From contig JAAXXJ010000182.1 in NCBI GenBank assembly GCA_013334545.1, positions 1-6,303 of the forward strand: 6,303 nucleotides of DNA, in the 5' to 3' direction. Both the position numbers and the translations under genes were made by a program. This stretch comes from Nitrospirota bacterium (GTDB lineage Bacteria; Nitrospirota; UBA9217). Numbering within the stretch: position 1 is the stretch's first letter; each line of letters begins with the position of its first letter. The notes beneath the pieces are model-generated. The model searched no databases and was not told where the DNA came from. It saw only the letters and a program-made list of their open reading frames with translations. This document shows positions 1-5,645 of this stretch, piece by piece.

Positions 1-1261
1 CCCGCTTCCATGCGGCGGTCGGGACCAGACCGGCCTTTTCGTCGGCCAGCGCGATGTCCGTTTTGCTGCCCAGGCCGAGCTTCCGCGCGTACTCAGCGAC
101 AAAATCGAAGCCCATGCGGTCGCCCATGGTATAGAAATACACGTCGCAGGATTCCACGAGGCCCTTGTGAAAGTCCACGACACCGTGGCCGCCCCTCTTC
201 CAGCACCGGAAGACCTTGCGGCCCGTGCGGAGGGAGCCGCTGCAGGTGACCGTATCGTCGGGATCGATCTTGCCGGAATCGAGTCCAGCAAGGGAAACCA
301 CGATCTTGAACGTGGAGCCGGGCGGATAGACGCTCTGGACCGCGCGGTTGTAAAGCGGGTGGCCGGGGTCGTTCGAGAGCTTCACCCAGTCCTTGGGAGA
401 AATGCCCCGTGGAAAAAGGTTCGGATCGTAGGTGGGGTGGCTCACGAGCGCCAGGACCTCGCCGGAGTTCGGGTCCATGGCCACCACGGCACCGGCGCGG
501 TCACCGAGCGCCTCCTCGGCCGCGCGCTGGACATCGAGGTCCAGGGTGAGGTAGAGGTCGGTCCCCGGCTTCGGCTCCTCGATGCCCAGGTCCTTCATCT
601 TGACGCCCGCCGCGTTCACCTGGATCATGCGCCTGCCGGCAACGCCGCGCAGGAGCTTGTCGTAGATCTTCTCCAGCCCGCCCTGGCCGATCAGCAGACC
701 GGTGTCCGCCTGCTCCTGCTTCTTCTGGGCCTGGCTCACCTTGCCGATGTAGCCGAACTGGTGCGATGCCATGCCGCCGTAGGGATAATGCCTGCGGTGC
801 TCGGGTTCCACGATGACGCCGGGGAGATCCTCCTGCCGCGCCTCCACGGCCGCCACTTCGTCCCAAGGCGCCTCCTCGACGATCTTCACGGGCTCATATT
901 TTCCCCGCGTGGCCTCGGCGTCGTCGAGCGCCTTCTGGATGGCCTCGGGCCGCATGCGGACGATGGGCGCTAGCCGGTCGATGGACTCCTCGAGGTCGGC
1001 TGTGTCCTCGGGAACGACGGAGATGTCGAAGGTGAGCACGTTCTCCACCAGGGGCCTGCCGTTCCGGTCGTAGATGACGCCGCGCGGCGGGCGGAGCTTG
1101 ATGGGTCGGATGCGGTTGCTTTCGGCGAGTTCCTGATACACCTCTCCTTTTACGACCTGGAGGAACCACAGCCGGAAGAAAAGAACGACGGCGAACAGGA
1201 TGATGAAGGCCGCGAGGAGCGGCAGCCGTTTCTGGATGTCGATGGGGCTGTCCTGCTGCAT
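1..1261 (-). CDS. mrdA: Penicillin-binding protein 2, peptidoglycan transpeptidase (3' end missing)
   Basis: Class B penicillin-binding protein that cross-links peptidoglycan during lateral wall growth, anchored in the inner membrane with its catalytic domain in the periplasm. The 420 visible residues start at an ATG directly after the mreD stop. Residues 13-37 form one transmembrane helix after a short polar N-terminus. RGVIYDRNG at 60-68 is the hallmark of the PBP dimerisation (pedestal) domain, which continues to about 230. The transpeptidase domain starts near 235, with the catalytic SxxK motif as S316-T-F-K319 inside PPGSTFK and the SxN-type motif as S371-C-D373 in ESCDVYFY. CWKRGGHG at 353-360 is also typical of PBP2. 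Family members are usually around 600-650 residues, so roughly a third, including the KTG motif, lies past the left edge. The mreBCD context favours PBP2 over PBP3/FtsI. rodA would be expected next but is not in view. Confidence 0.96.
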   Translation of the reverse strand, partial: MQQDSPIDIQKRLPLLAAFIILFAVVLFFRLWFLQVVKGEVYQELAESNRIRPIKLRPPRGVIYDRNGRPLVENVLTFDISVVPEDTADLEESIDRLAPIVRMRPEAIQKALDDAEATRGKYEPVKIVEEAPWDEVAAVEARQEDLPGVIVEPEHRRHYPYGGMASHQFGYIGKVSQAQKKQEQADTGLLIGQGGLEKIYDKLLRGVAGRRMIQVNAAGVKMKDLGIEEPKPGTDLYLTLDLDVQRAAEEALGDRAGAVVAMDPNSGEVLALVSHPTYDPNLFPRGISPKDWVKLSNDPGHPLYNRAVQSVYPPGSTFKIVVSLAGLDSGKIDPDDTVTCSGSLRTGRKVFRCWKRGGHGVVDFHKGLVESCDVYFYTMGDRMGFDFVAEYARKLGLGSKTDIALADEKAGLVPTAAWKR

Positions 1262-1774
1262 CTAAAGCTCCTTCTGCAGCCCGCGCCGCAGCATCCAGGC
1301 AAGGACGTTCTTGCCGGTCATGAGCCGCAGGAAGGCGTATCCGACCAGGGCCGTGGTGACCGCCCGGGGGACCATGCGGCCGAAGAAGAGGCCCACGAAC
1401 GGAACCGATCCGTAGGTGATCTCCAGGAACAGCGCGGAGAAGATCGATTCGACAAGGCAGAAGACGACGAGAAGAACGATGTTCGACGGGTTCTGGATGT
1501 CCATGACACGCTTCCCGAGGAACCCCGCGAAGAGACCCACGACCCCGCGGGTGAGACCGGAGAACCCGATGAGGCTTGCCGAGCCCACGTCCTGCAAAAG
1601 GCCGATGGCAACGCCGGCAAGGGCCGCTTCCACCGGGCCGGTCACCAGCCCGATGCAGTAGAGGATGGCAAGTCCCAGGTCAGGCGCGATGCTGCCAAGG
1701 GGAAGGGGGCCGAACAGGCTTGCCTGGAGCGGGAGGAGCAGCAGGAGAACGATGAGATACATCCGGGGCTTCAT
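1262..1774 (-). CDS. mreD: Rod shape-determining membrane protein MreD
   Basis: MreD is an integral inner-membrane partner of MreC in the elongasome. The 170-residue product matches the usual family length of about 160-180. It is almost entirely hydrophobic, with about six predicted membrane segments: roughly 5-22, 31-45, 47-62, 70-87, 98-119 and 125-152. The PDLGLAILYCIGL stretch after the first helix and the GLLQDVGSASLIGFSGL region fit the MreD pattern, where a GLL-D motif follows the third helix. The start ATG at 1774 overlaps the mreC stop in the sequence ATGA and has no strong Shine-Dalgarno at normal spacing (GAGG is about 16 bases away), so translation probably depends on ribosomes leaving mreC. 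The frame stays open further upstream, but that part lies inside mreC and is not credible as coding. The stop TAG abuts the mrdA ATG. Confidence 0.93.
   Translation of the reverse strand: MKPRMYLIVLLLLLPLQASLFGPLPLGSIAPDLGLAILYCIGLVTGPVEAALAGVAIGLLQDVGSASLIGFSGLTRGVVGLFAGFLGKRVMDIQNPSNIVLLVVFCLVESIFSALFLEITYGSVPFVGLFFGRMVPRAVTTALVGYAFLRLMTGKNVLAWMLRRGLQKEL
1268..1273 (-). promoter_or_regulatory. Ribosome binding site of mrdA
   Basis: AAGGAG lies six bases before the mrdA ATG and inside the last codons of mreD (CAG AAG GAG CTT TAG ATG). It fixes the mrdA start at 1261. The terminating mreD ribosome stops directly on the next start codon, which suggests coupled translation. Confidence 0.85.
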
Positions 1775-2577
1775 TTCTTGAACACCAGCACCTCTTCGAG
1801 GCGGGAGATCCTTACGACGGGATCGGCGTAGACGGTCTGGAACGAACTGGCCTCGTGCTTCCGCACCGTGGTCACCCTGGCCACCGGCAGGCCCTTGGGG
1901 TAGATGCCGTCGAGGCCCGAGGTGACCAGGAGGTCTCCCTCCTGGACATCGATGTAGAACGAGACATACTTGAGCGCGCACCGGTCTAGCTTGCCCTCGA
2001 GCAGGCCCTCTTCCCGGTTCCGCTGCACGCGCACGGCGATGGTGCTGCCCGGATCGGTCAGGAGCTGCACGCGCGCGGTGCCGGGCAGGACCGCATGGAC
2101 CCTTCCCACGACGCCGTCGGGCGTGATGACCGCGAGGTCCCGGTCGATGCCGGCGAGGGAACCCTTGTTCACCGTGACCGTGCTCGACGAGGACGAAGAG
2201 TCCCTGCCGATGACCTGCGCCGTGACCGACGCGGGCGGATTGAGCTTCTTGAAACCCAAGGCCTCGCGGAGACGCTCGTTCTCCGAAAGCAGTTCGTTCA
2301 TGATCTGGTTCTCCAGCCGGAGATTGCCAACCTCCTTGGCGAGGCGCCGGTTCTCCCGCTCCGCGCGGACCATGAACACGTAACCCCTGCCAATGCCGGC
2401 AATGCCGTAGTACGTACCGGTGATGATCCGCTCGAAGAACCCCGAAACGGCCAGGACCGGCTTTTCCAGCACCATGAACCGGCCGGCCTTGACCTGGATG
2501 GTGACCAGCCAGAAGAGGAGAAGGAACAGTGCCAGGATGGCGATGTATTTTTTGTTCTTGTCGAAGAAGCCGGGCAT
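1771..2577 (-). CDS. mreC: Rod shape-determining protein MreC
   Basis: MreC is a bitopic membrane protein that links MreB and MreD to the periplasmic wall-synthesis enzymes, including PBP2. The 268 residues match a normal family length. After a short cytoplasmic N-terminus (MPGFFDKNKK), one transmembrane helix spans about 11-28. Residues 70-108 are a charged heptad-rich coiled coil (RAERENRRLAKEVGNLRLEN onward) typical of the MreC dimerisation region. The rest is the beta-rich periplasmic domain, with VIGRD at 122-126, TVTVNKGS at 133-140 and TPDGVVGRV at 152-160 as recognisable family motifs. A run of six serines at 127-132 sits where homologues usually have a more varied loop. The gene begins 17 bases after mreB and ends overlapping mreD. 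No Shine-Dalgarno is visible before the ATG (the gap reads GATCGAAACGGCGTCAGC up to the start) and no earlier in-frame start exists nearby. Confidence 0.96.
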   Translation of the reverse strand: MPGFFDKNKKYIAILALFLLLFWLVTIQVKAGRFMVLEKPVLAVSGFFERIITGTYYGIAGIGRGYVFMVRAERENRRLAKEVGNLRLENQIMNELLSENERLREALGFKKLNPPASVTAQVIGRDSSSSSSTVTVNKGSLAGIDRDLAVITPDGVVGRVHAVLPGTARVQLLTDPGSTIAVRVQRNREEGLLEGKLDRCALKYVSFYIDVQEGDLLVTSGLDGIYPKGLPVARVTTVRKHEASSFQTVYADPVVRISRLEEVLVFKK

Positions 2578-2594
2578 GCTGACGCCGTTTCGAT

Positions 2595-3620
2595 CTACAT
2601 CATGACTTTTCTGAGAACGTCGAGGTCGTCCAGCACCTTGCCCGCGCCGAGGGCGACGCAGGTGAGGGGGTCCTCGGCGATGATGATCGGGAGCGAGGTC
2701 TCCTCGCGCAGGAAGACGTCGAGTCCCTTGAGGAGCGCGCCGCCGCCGGCAAGCACGATGCCTTTGTCCACGATGTCCGCCGAGAGCTCCGGCGGCGTGT
2801 TCTCGAGCGCCAGTTTGATGCCGTTCAGGATCTGGCTCACGGGCTCGGCCAGGGACTCTCGCACTTCGTCATCGTCAAGGATCAGGGTCTTGGGGATCCC
2901 GGACACGAGGTCGCGCCCCTTGATCTCCATGGTCTGGCGCGTGCTGTCGGTCTTGTACGCGGAGCCGAGCTCCATCTTGATCGTCTCGGCCATCATCTCG
3001 CCGATGAGAAGATTGTACTTGCGCTTGATGTAGTTGATGATGGCCTCGTCCATCTTGTCGCCGCCTACGCGGATGGCCTTGCTGTACACCACGCCGTCCA
3101 TGGAGATGACAGCGATGTCCGTGGTGCCGCCGCCGATGTCGACGATCATGTTCCCCGAGGGCTCGGAGATGGGGAGCCCGGTTCCGATGGCCGCCGCCAC
3201 CGGCTCCTCGATGAGGTAGACCTCGCGTCCGCCCGACGAGATGGCGGCGTCCTTCACGGCGCGCTTCTCCACCTGGGTGATCCCCGAGGGGACGCCGATG
3301 ACGATGCGGGGCCGCATGAAGGACTTACGGTTATGCACCCGCTGGATGAAATACCGAAGCATCTCGCCGGTCACATCGAAGTCGGAGATGACGCCGTCCT
3401 TGATTGGCCGGATCGTCTGGATATCGCCGGGTGTCCTGCCGAGCATCTTCTTTGCCTCGGCGCCTACGGCAAGGACCTTGCCCGATTTGACGGACTTGGC
3501 GACGACCGAAGGCTCGTTGCAGACGATGCCCCTGCCCTTGACGTAGACCAGGGTGTTGGCCGTCCCGAGGTCGATGGCCATATCGTTGGAGAACCAGCCC
3601 ATGATGGTATTAATGAACAT
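2595..3620 (-). CDS. mreB: Rod shape-determining protein MreB, bacterial actin
   Basis: MreB is an actin-like ATPase that forms membrane-bound filaments directing the elongasome around the cell. The 341 residues equal the usual family length. Actin-fold nucleotide motifs are all present: phosphate-1 loop DLGTAN at 17-22, phosphate-2 loop DIGGGTTDIA at 161-170, and the adenosine motif GIVLAGGGALLKGL at 287-300. IGVPSGITQVEKRAV at 108-122 and LIEEPVAAAIG at 136-146 are near-invariant MreB segments. The hydrophobic N-terminus (MFINTIMGWF) is consistent with a membrane-binding amphipathic helix. The start at 3620 is supported by an AAAGGAG box upstream; the later M7 would leave that box about 30 bases away. 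It is the first gene of the mreBCD-mrdA set, and RDD family gene lies 176 bases upstream on the same strand. Confidence 0.98.
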   Translation of the reverse strand: MFINTIMGWFSNDMAIDLGTANTLVYVKGRGIVCNEPSVVAKSVKSGKVLAVGAEAKKMLGRTPGDIQTIRPIKDGVISDFDVTGEMLRYFIQRVHNRKSFMRPRIVIGVPSGITQVEKRAVKDAAISSGGREVYLIEEPVAAAIGTGLPISEPSGNMIVDIGGGTTDIAVISMDGVVYSKAIRVGGDKMDEAIINYIKRKYNLLIGEMMAETIKMELGSAYKTDSTRQTMEIKGRDLVSGIPKTLILDDDEVRESLAEPVSQILNGIKLALENTPPELSADIVDKGIVLAGGGALLKGLDVFLREETSLPIIIAEDPLTCVALGAGKVLDDLDVLRKVMM

Positions 3621-3632
3621 TGTTGTGTGAAG

Positions 3633-3639
3633 CTCCTTT
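3633..3639 (-). promoter_or_regulatory. Ribosome binding site of mreB
   Basis: AAAGGAG is followed by 12 bases and then the mreB ATG. The spacing is a little longer than the usual 5-9 bases, but the match is strong and no better start codon lies closer. Confidence 0.7.
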
Positions 3640-3659
3640 CGAGTGCAGATACCGGACCC

Positions 3660-3687
3660 ATTAACGGTACGAGCGAAGCATGTTCAG
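3660..3687 (-). promoter_or_regulatory. Weak candidate promoter for mreBCD-mrdA
   Basis: On the minus strand CTGAAC and GTTAAT are separated by 16 bases, a poor -35 and a moderate -10 match, ending 39 bases before the mreB ATG. It is the best sigma70-like pair I could find in the 176-base gap between the RDD gene and mreB. The shape genes may equally be read through from the much stronger promoter upstream of the RDD gene. No convincing terminator separates the two genes. Confidence 0.2.
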
Positions 3688-3796
3688 CCGACGCGAGGCG
3701 GCCAGCGATCGGGTCCACCACTCAAGCACCTCGTCGCGCGCTCTTCGGCATGGCGGTGATGTTCTTTTTCTGCCGGCAGGGGGCTGCTGTATCCCG

Positions 3797-4321
3797 TTAC
3801 GAAATGTTCGGCGGATTGTCATCCCCCGAAGCCTGCACCTCGTCCGTCTGCGGTGCCGTTGCAGGAGCCGCTCCAACAGCCGCGTCGGGGGCGGCCGCCG
3901 CGACCGGGGCCGGGGAGACCGACGGTCCTGCCTGCACGGCGCATGTCCGCGCGAGGAGGTCACCGATGCGCATCCCCCGCTCGTCGCCAAGCGCGGCGAT
4001 GGCCTCTACGCCCAGGACCAGCGGGCAGAGTATCCAGCCGGCATAGGGGACCCGGAACAGCAGGAAGGCGATTGCCAGCGGCATGTTCCGGATTATCGAC
4101 TCCCGGAAGGTAAGGGCCCTGCCGGGGTCGTCGGCAGAAACGACACGAAGGCCGATGATCCTTTTCCCGGCGCTCTGTTGGCTGAACAATCCGTCCCGCA
4201 CAAGGATATAGCCGGTAGCGGCGAGGTAGCCGACCACGTCGGGCAGCCTCGCCAGTCCAATGACGATCAGAAGATCGATGAAGCCCGCGACCGTTCTGGT
4301 TGTGAGGTCCGTCTTCTGCAT
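3797..4321 (-). CDS. RDD-family membrane protein
   Basis: Small integral membrane protein of 174 residues with the RDD-family signature. R9 and D16 lie in RTVAGFIDLL, the conserved SAGKRIIGLRVV segment is at 50-61, the ESIIRNMP arginine is at 78, and GDLLARTCAV at 120-129 supplies the second aspartate (D121). Membrane segments lie at about 11-40 (one or two passes) and 80-108. Known RDD proteins are poorly understood; some act in ion exchange or transport, so no substrate is assigned here. Residues 132-174 form an alanine- and proline-rich tail without recognisable fold, ending in acidic/polar residues. The ATG is fixed by AAGGAGG three bases upstream, and an in-frame TGA lies just before it. 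The gene has its own strong promoter and lies upstream of mreB on the same strand, so it may be co-transcribed with the shape genes. Confidence 0.88.
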   Translation of the reverse strand: MQKTDLTTRTVAGFIDLLIVIGLARLPDVVGYLAATGYILVRDGLFSQQSAGKRIIGLRVVSADDPGRALTFRESIIRNMPLAIAFLLFRVPYAGWILCPLVLGVEAIAALGDERGMRIGDLLARTCAVQAGPSVSPAPVAAAAPDAAVGAAPATAPQTDEVQASGDDNPPNIS

Positions 4322-4324
4322 GCG

Positions 4325-4331
4325 CCTCCTT
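4325..4331 (-). promoter_or_regulatory. Ribosome binding site of the RDD gene
   Basis: AAGGAGG is followed by CGC and then the ATG. The spacing of three bases is short, but the match to the 16S tail is strong, and an in-frame stop just upstream excludes an earlier start. Confidence 0.75.
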
Positions 4332-4341
4332 AGGCCCGCAC

Positions 4342-4370
4342 ATCATAGCAGAACACCTGCGTGATTTCAA
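4342..4370 (-). promoter_or_regulatory. Sigma70 promoter with extended -10 for the RDD gene
   Basis: On the minus strand TTGAAA (plus 4365-4370) and TATGAT (plus 4342-4347) are separated by exactly 17 bases, each matching the sigma70 consensus at five of six positions. The bases TGC directly before TATGAT make an extended -10. The start site should fall near 4335, giving a 5' leader of about 13 bases that is little more than the ribosome binding site. Confidence 0.8.
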
Positions 4371-4425
4371 GGCAAAAAAGGAATGAAAGGGCTGCCGAAG
4401 GCCGGGAAAGGCCATTCTGACGGTG

Positions 4426-4583
4426 TTGAAGCTCCCTGCAGCAAGCTGCAGGGAATCTTCGATCCTCAAGGAAGTCATCGTTCTTTATCATCGCTTGCTA
4501 ATCCCTGCGCTCGCGGTTCCACGCATGAACGCTGGGGCCAAGACCCCGTCGCAAACCACGGGGAATGCGCTCGCTCCTGGATT
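4426..4583. repeat. Hairpin repeat, copy A
   Basis: First of two head-to-tail copies of a unit that starts TTGAAGCTCCCTG and ends CGCTCCTGGATT. Blocks shared with copy B are TTGAAGCTCCCTG (4426-4438), CTTCGATCCTCAAGG (4457-4471), GCTAATCCC (4497-4505) and a 32-base exact match (4552-4583). Between GCTAATCCC and the final block this copy has 42 extra bases (4506-4547), which include a GGGG-CCAAGA-CCCC stem. Without those bases the two copies are nearly equal in length (116 and 112 bases). Confidence 0.85.
4428..4460. repeat. Strong inverted repeat (hairpin) in copy A
   Basis: TCCCTGCAGC (4433-4442) and GCTGCAGGGA (4445-4454) are perfect 10-base arms around a two-base AA centre. Outer arms GAAG (4428-4431) and CTTC (4457-4460) extend the stem past a small internal bulge. 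There is no T-run on either side, so a Rho-independent terminator is unlikely. Confidence 0.85.
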
Positions 4584-4693
4584 GAAGCTCCCTGAAAATT
4601 ACTCCATGGAGCTTCGATCCTCAAGGTAGTTATTTATTCTAATCGCTCGCTAATCCCGTTACAAACCACGGGGAATGCGCTCGCTCCTGGATT
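4582..4693. repeat. Hairpin repeat, copy B, running into the HD gene stop codon
   Basis: Second copy of the unit, sharing TTGAAGCTCCCTG (4582-4594), CTTCGATCCTCAAGG (4612-4626), GCTAATCCC (4649-4657) and the exact 32-base end block (4662-4693). Its hairpin is different in sequence but kept in position: GAAGCTCC (4584-4591) pairs with GGAGCTTC (4608-4615) around a 16-base loop. The last base of the repeat is also the last base of the HD gene's TGA stop codon. Confidence 0.85.
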
Positions 4694-5490
4694 CAGGCCG
4701 CGGTCTCGGAGGCAAGCCGAACGGCCACGAACTGCCGGAGCTTCCCGAGGGCCCGCCCGACCTCCGGAGTCTGCGGCACCGTCGCGGACAGCCGGTCGAT
4801 GACACCCCGCTCGACGACCATGCGCAGGCTCGGAGCGAAGTTCAGGTCGTAGATCCAGGCGAGCTGGAGCAGCTTGAAGTCGTTCAGGGTCCGGAGGCTT
4901 GTGAGCCGTACCATTTCGCGCCGTTCGAGGGAGTCGATGACGCCGGGTGAGTGCTCCGGCGTATCGGGGAGGCCGAGGCCCGCGGCAGACGGCCAGTCAG
5001 CCGTGTCCCGGTCGAGAAGCTCCATGAATACGCGCCAAATGTCGAGCTTGTCCGCGTCGCGGACCAGCTTCGCCTGGAGGAGGACCTCGTCGTCAAGACC
5101 TCGCGGCAGCAGGAAAACGTTGTGCAGGGCCACGGTACGGACGATCAGGGACCGCTCCAGCCCCGGAAGGTCACGGAGGACATGGCGCTCGAGCAGGACC
5201 TGTGCGCCCAGGACGGCATGGTTCACCGACAGGCTGTCCTGGAAGGTCCGGTAGCGATGGTACTGCGGGAACCGCCCGATATCATGGAAAAGCGCGACGG
5301 TCTCGGCGATCGCGGCTGCGCGTTCATCAAGCCCCAGCTCCGCGGCGATTCGCCGGGTGTTGCTGCAGACCTGAAGGGTGTGCGCATATTTCAAGAGGAT
5401 GTTCTGCTGGTCCTGCTCGTTCCGCGCAGCGTGGTCCTGAACGAAGCGGGAGAACCAGGAGCGGTATTGGGCTAAGGTGTCAGCGTTCAT
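4693..5490 (-). CDS. HD-domain metal-dependent phosphohydrolase
   Basis: Predicted cytoplasmic HD-superfamily hydrolase of 265 residues, acting on phosphoester bonds; the substrate cannot be told from sequence. The HD metal-ligand pattern is complete: H37 in KYAHTLQVC, H69-D70 in ALFHDIGRF, and D145 in RDADKLDIWRV, with further conserved histidines H90 (VNHAVLG) and H123 (ALHNVF). No membrane segment, signal peptide or second catalytic domain (such as GGDEF or RelA synthetase) is present. I chose ATG at 5490 because the family core begins soon after it; the frame also opens at a TTG at 5532, adding 14 residues. Neither start has a Shine-Dalgarno, so the start is uncertain. The gene is divergent from the PAS sensor gene, 155 bases away, and its stop codon abuts a repeat. 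The C-terminus could have been changed by that repeat. Confidence 0.85.
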   Translation of the reverse strand: MNADTLAQYRSWFSRFVQDHAARNEQDQQNILLKYAHTLQVCSNTRRIAAELGLDERAAAIAETVALFHDIGRFPQYHRYRTFQDSLSVNHAVLGAQVLLERHVLRDLPGLERSLIVRTVALHNVFLLPRGLDDEVLLQAKLVRDADKLDIWRVFMELLDRDTADWPSAAGLGLPDTPEHSPGVIDSLERREMVRLTSLRTLNDFKLLQLAWIYDLNFAPSLRMVVERGVIDRLSATVPQTPEVGRALGKLRQFVAVRLASETAA

Positions 5491-5574
5491 GGCACGTGGG
5501 AGTATGTACCATAGTTCCGCGCAGGACTGCAAGAGGAAAGGACGCCCTGGGCCGGACCGTCCGATACAAATTCA

Positions 5575-5603
5575 TTGACAAGTTCACGGCGCTGCGATAA
5601 ATT
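5575..5603 (+). promoter_or_regulatory. Sigma70 promoter for the PAS sensor gene
   Basis: A perfect TTGACA (5575-5580) is followed 17 bases later by TAAATT (5598-5603), which keeps the key T, A and final T of the -10 box. The start site should lie near 5610, giving a leader of about 36 bases. GATAAA with 15-base spacing is a less likely alternative -10. Confidence 0.7.
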
Positions 5604-5617
5604 GCAATTCGTCGCAG
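5592..5617. promoter_or_regulatory. Operator-like 26-base near-palindrome over the PAS promoter
   Basis: The arms CTGCGATAAATTG and CAATTCGTCGCAG are inverted copies matching at 11 of 13 positions, with a perfect AATTGCAATT centre (5600-5609). The palindrome covers the -10 box and the predicted transcription start, the usual place for a repressor dimer to block RNA polymerase. The bound protein is unknown. An RNA hairpin is an alternative, but only half of it would be in the transcript. Confidence 0.6.
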
Positions 5618-5645
5618 ATGCACCTCTTCCTGTTCTGAGGGCCCT

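Larger units (their letters stand above)
4322..4692. other. Non-coding gap between the HD and RDD genes
   Basis: This 371-base gap holds no supportable gene; short open frames here lack family features and cross the repeats. From the right it contains two tandem copies of a hairpin repeat (4582-4693 and 4426-4583), then about 55 bases with an A-rich/G-rich stretch and a small GGCC-GGGAAA-GGCC stem (4400-4413), and finally the RDD promoter and ribosome binding site. Confidence 0.8.

Noticed and set aside
167..973. Long plus-strand open frame of 268 codons
   Set aside because: It lies opposite mrdA, whose translation shows full PBP2 motifs. The plus-strand product has no recognisable domain; long antisense frames are expected in GC-rich coding DNA.
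2095..3033. Plus-strand open frame of 312 codons
   Set aside because: It is antisense to mreC and mreB and its sequence is low-complexity without family features.
3770..3779. Perfect palindrome CTGCCGGCAG after the RDD gene
   Set aside because: It has no loop or T-run for a terminator and is a plausible chance event in GC-rich DNA.
4371..4413. Possible Rho-independent terminator for the HD gene
   Set aside because: On the minus strand a GGCC-TTTCCC-GGCC stem is followed by a T-run only about 20 bases later. The stem is short and the spacing is wrong.
4383..4629. Two short plus-strand open frames of about 70 codons in the gap
   Set aside because: Both run through the repeat copies, have no ribosome binding site or family feature, and are best explained by repeat sequence.
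4426..4693. CRISPR array
   Set aside because: There are only two long, unequal copies without regular short repeats and spacers, and no cas genes.
5504..5532. Possible promoter for the HD gene (TTGCAG and TACATA on the minus strand)
   Set aside because: Only three of six positions match in each box, with a spacing of about 17-20 bases. Too weak to report.
5553..5563. Short palindrome CGGACCGTCCG upstream of the PAS promoter
   Set aside because: Five-base arms in GC-rich DNA are not significant alone, and it is far weaker than the palindrome over the -10 box.
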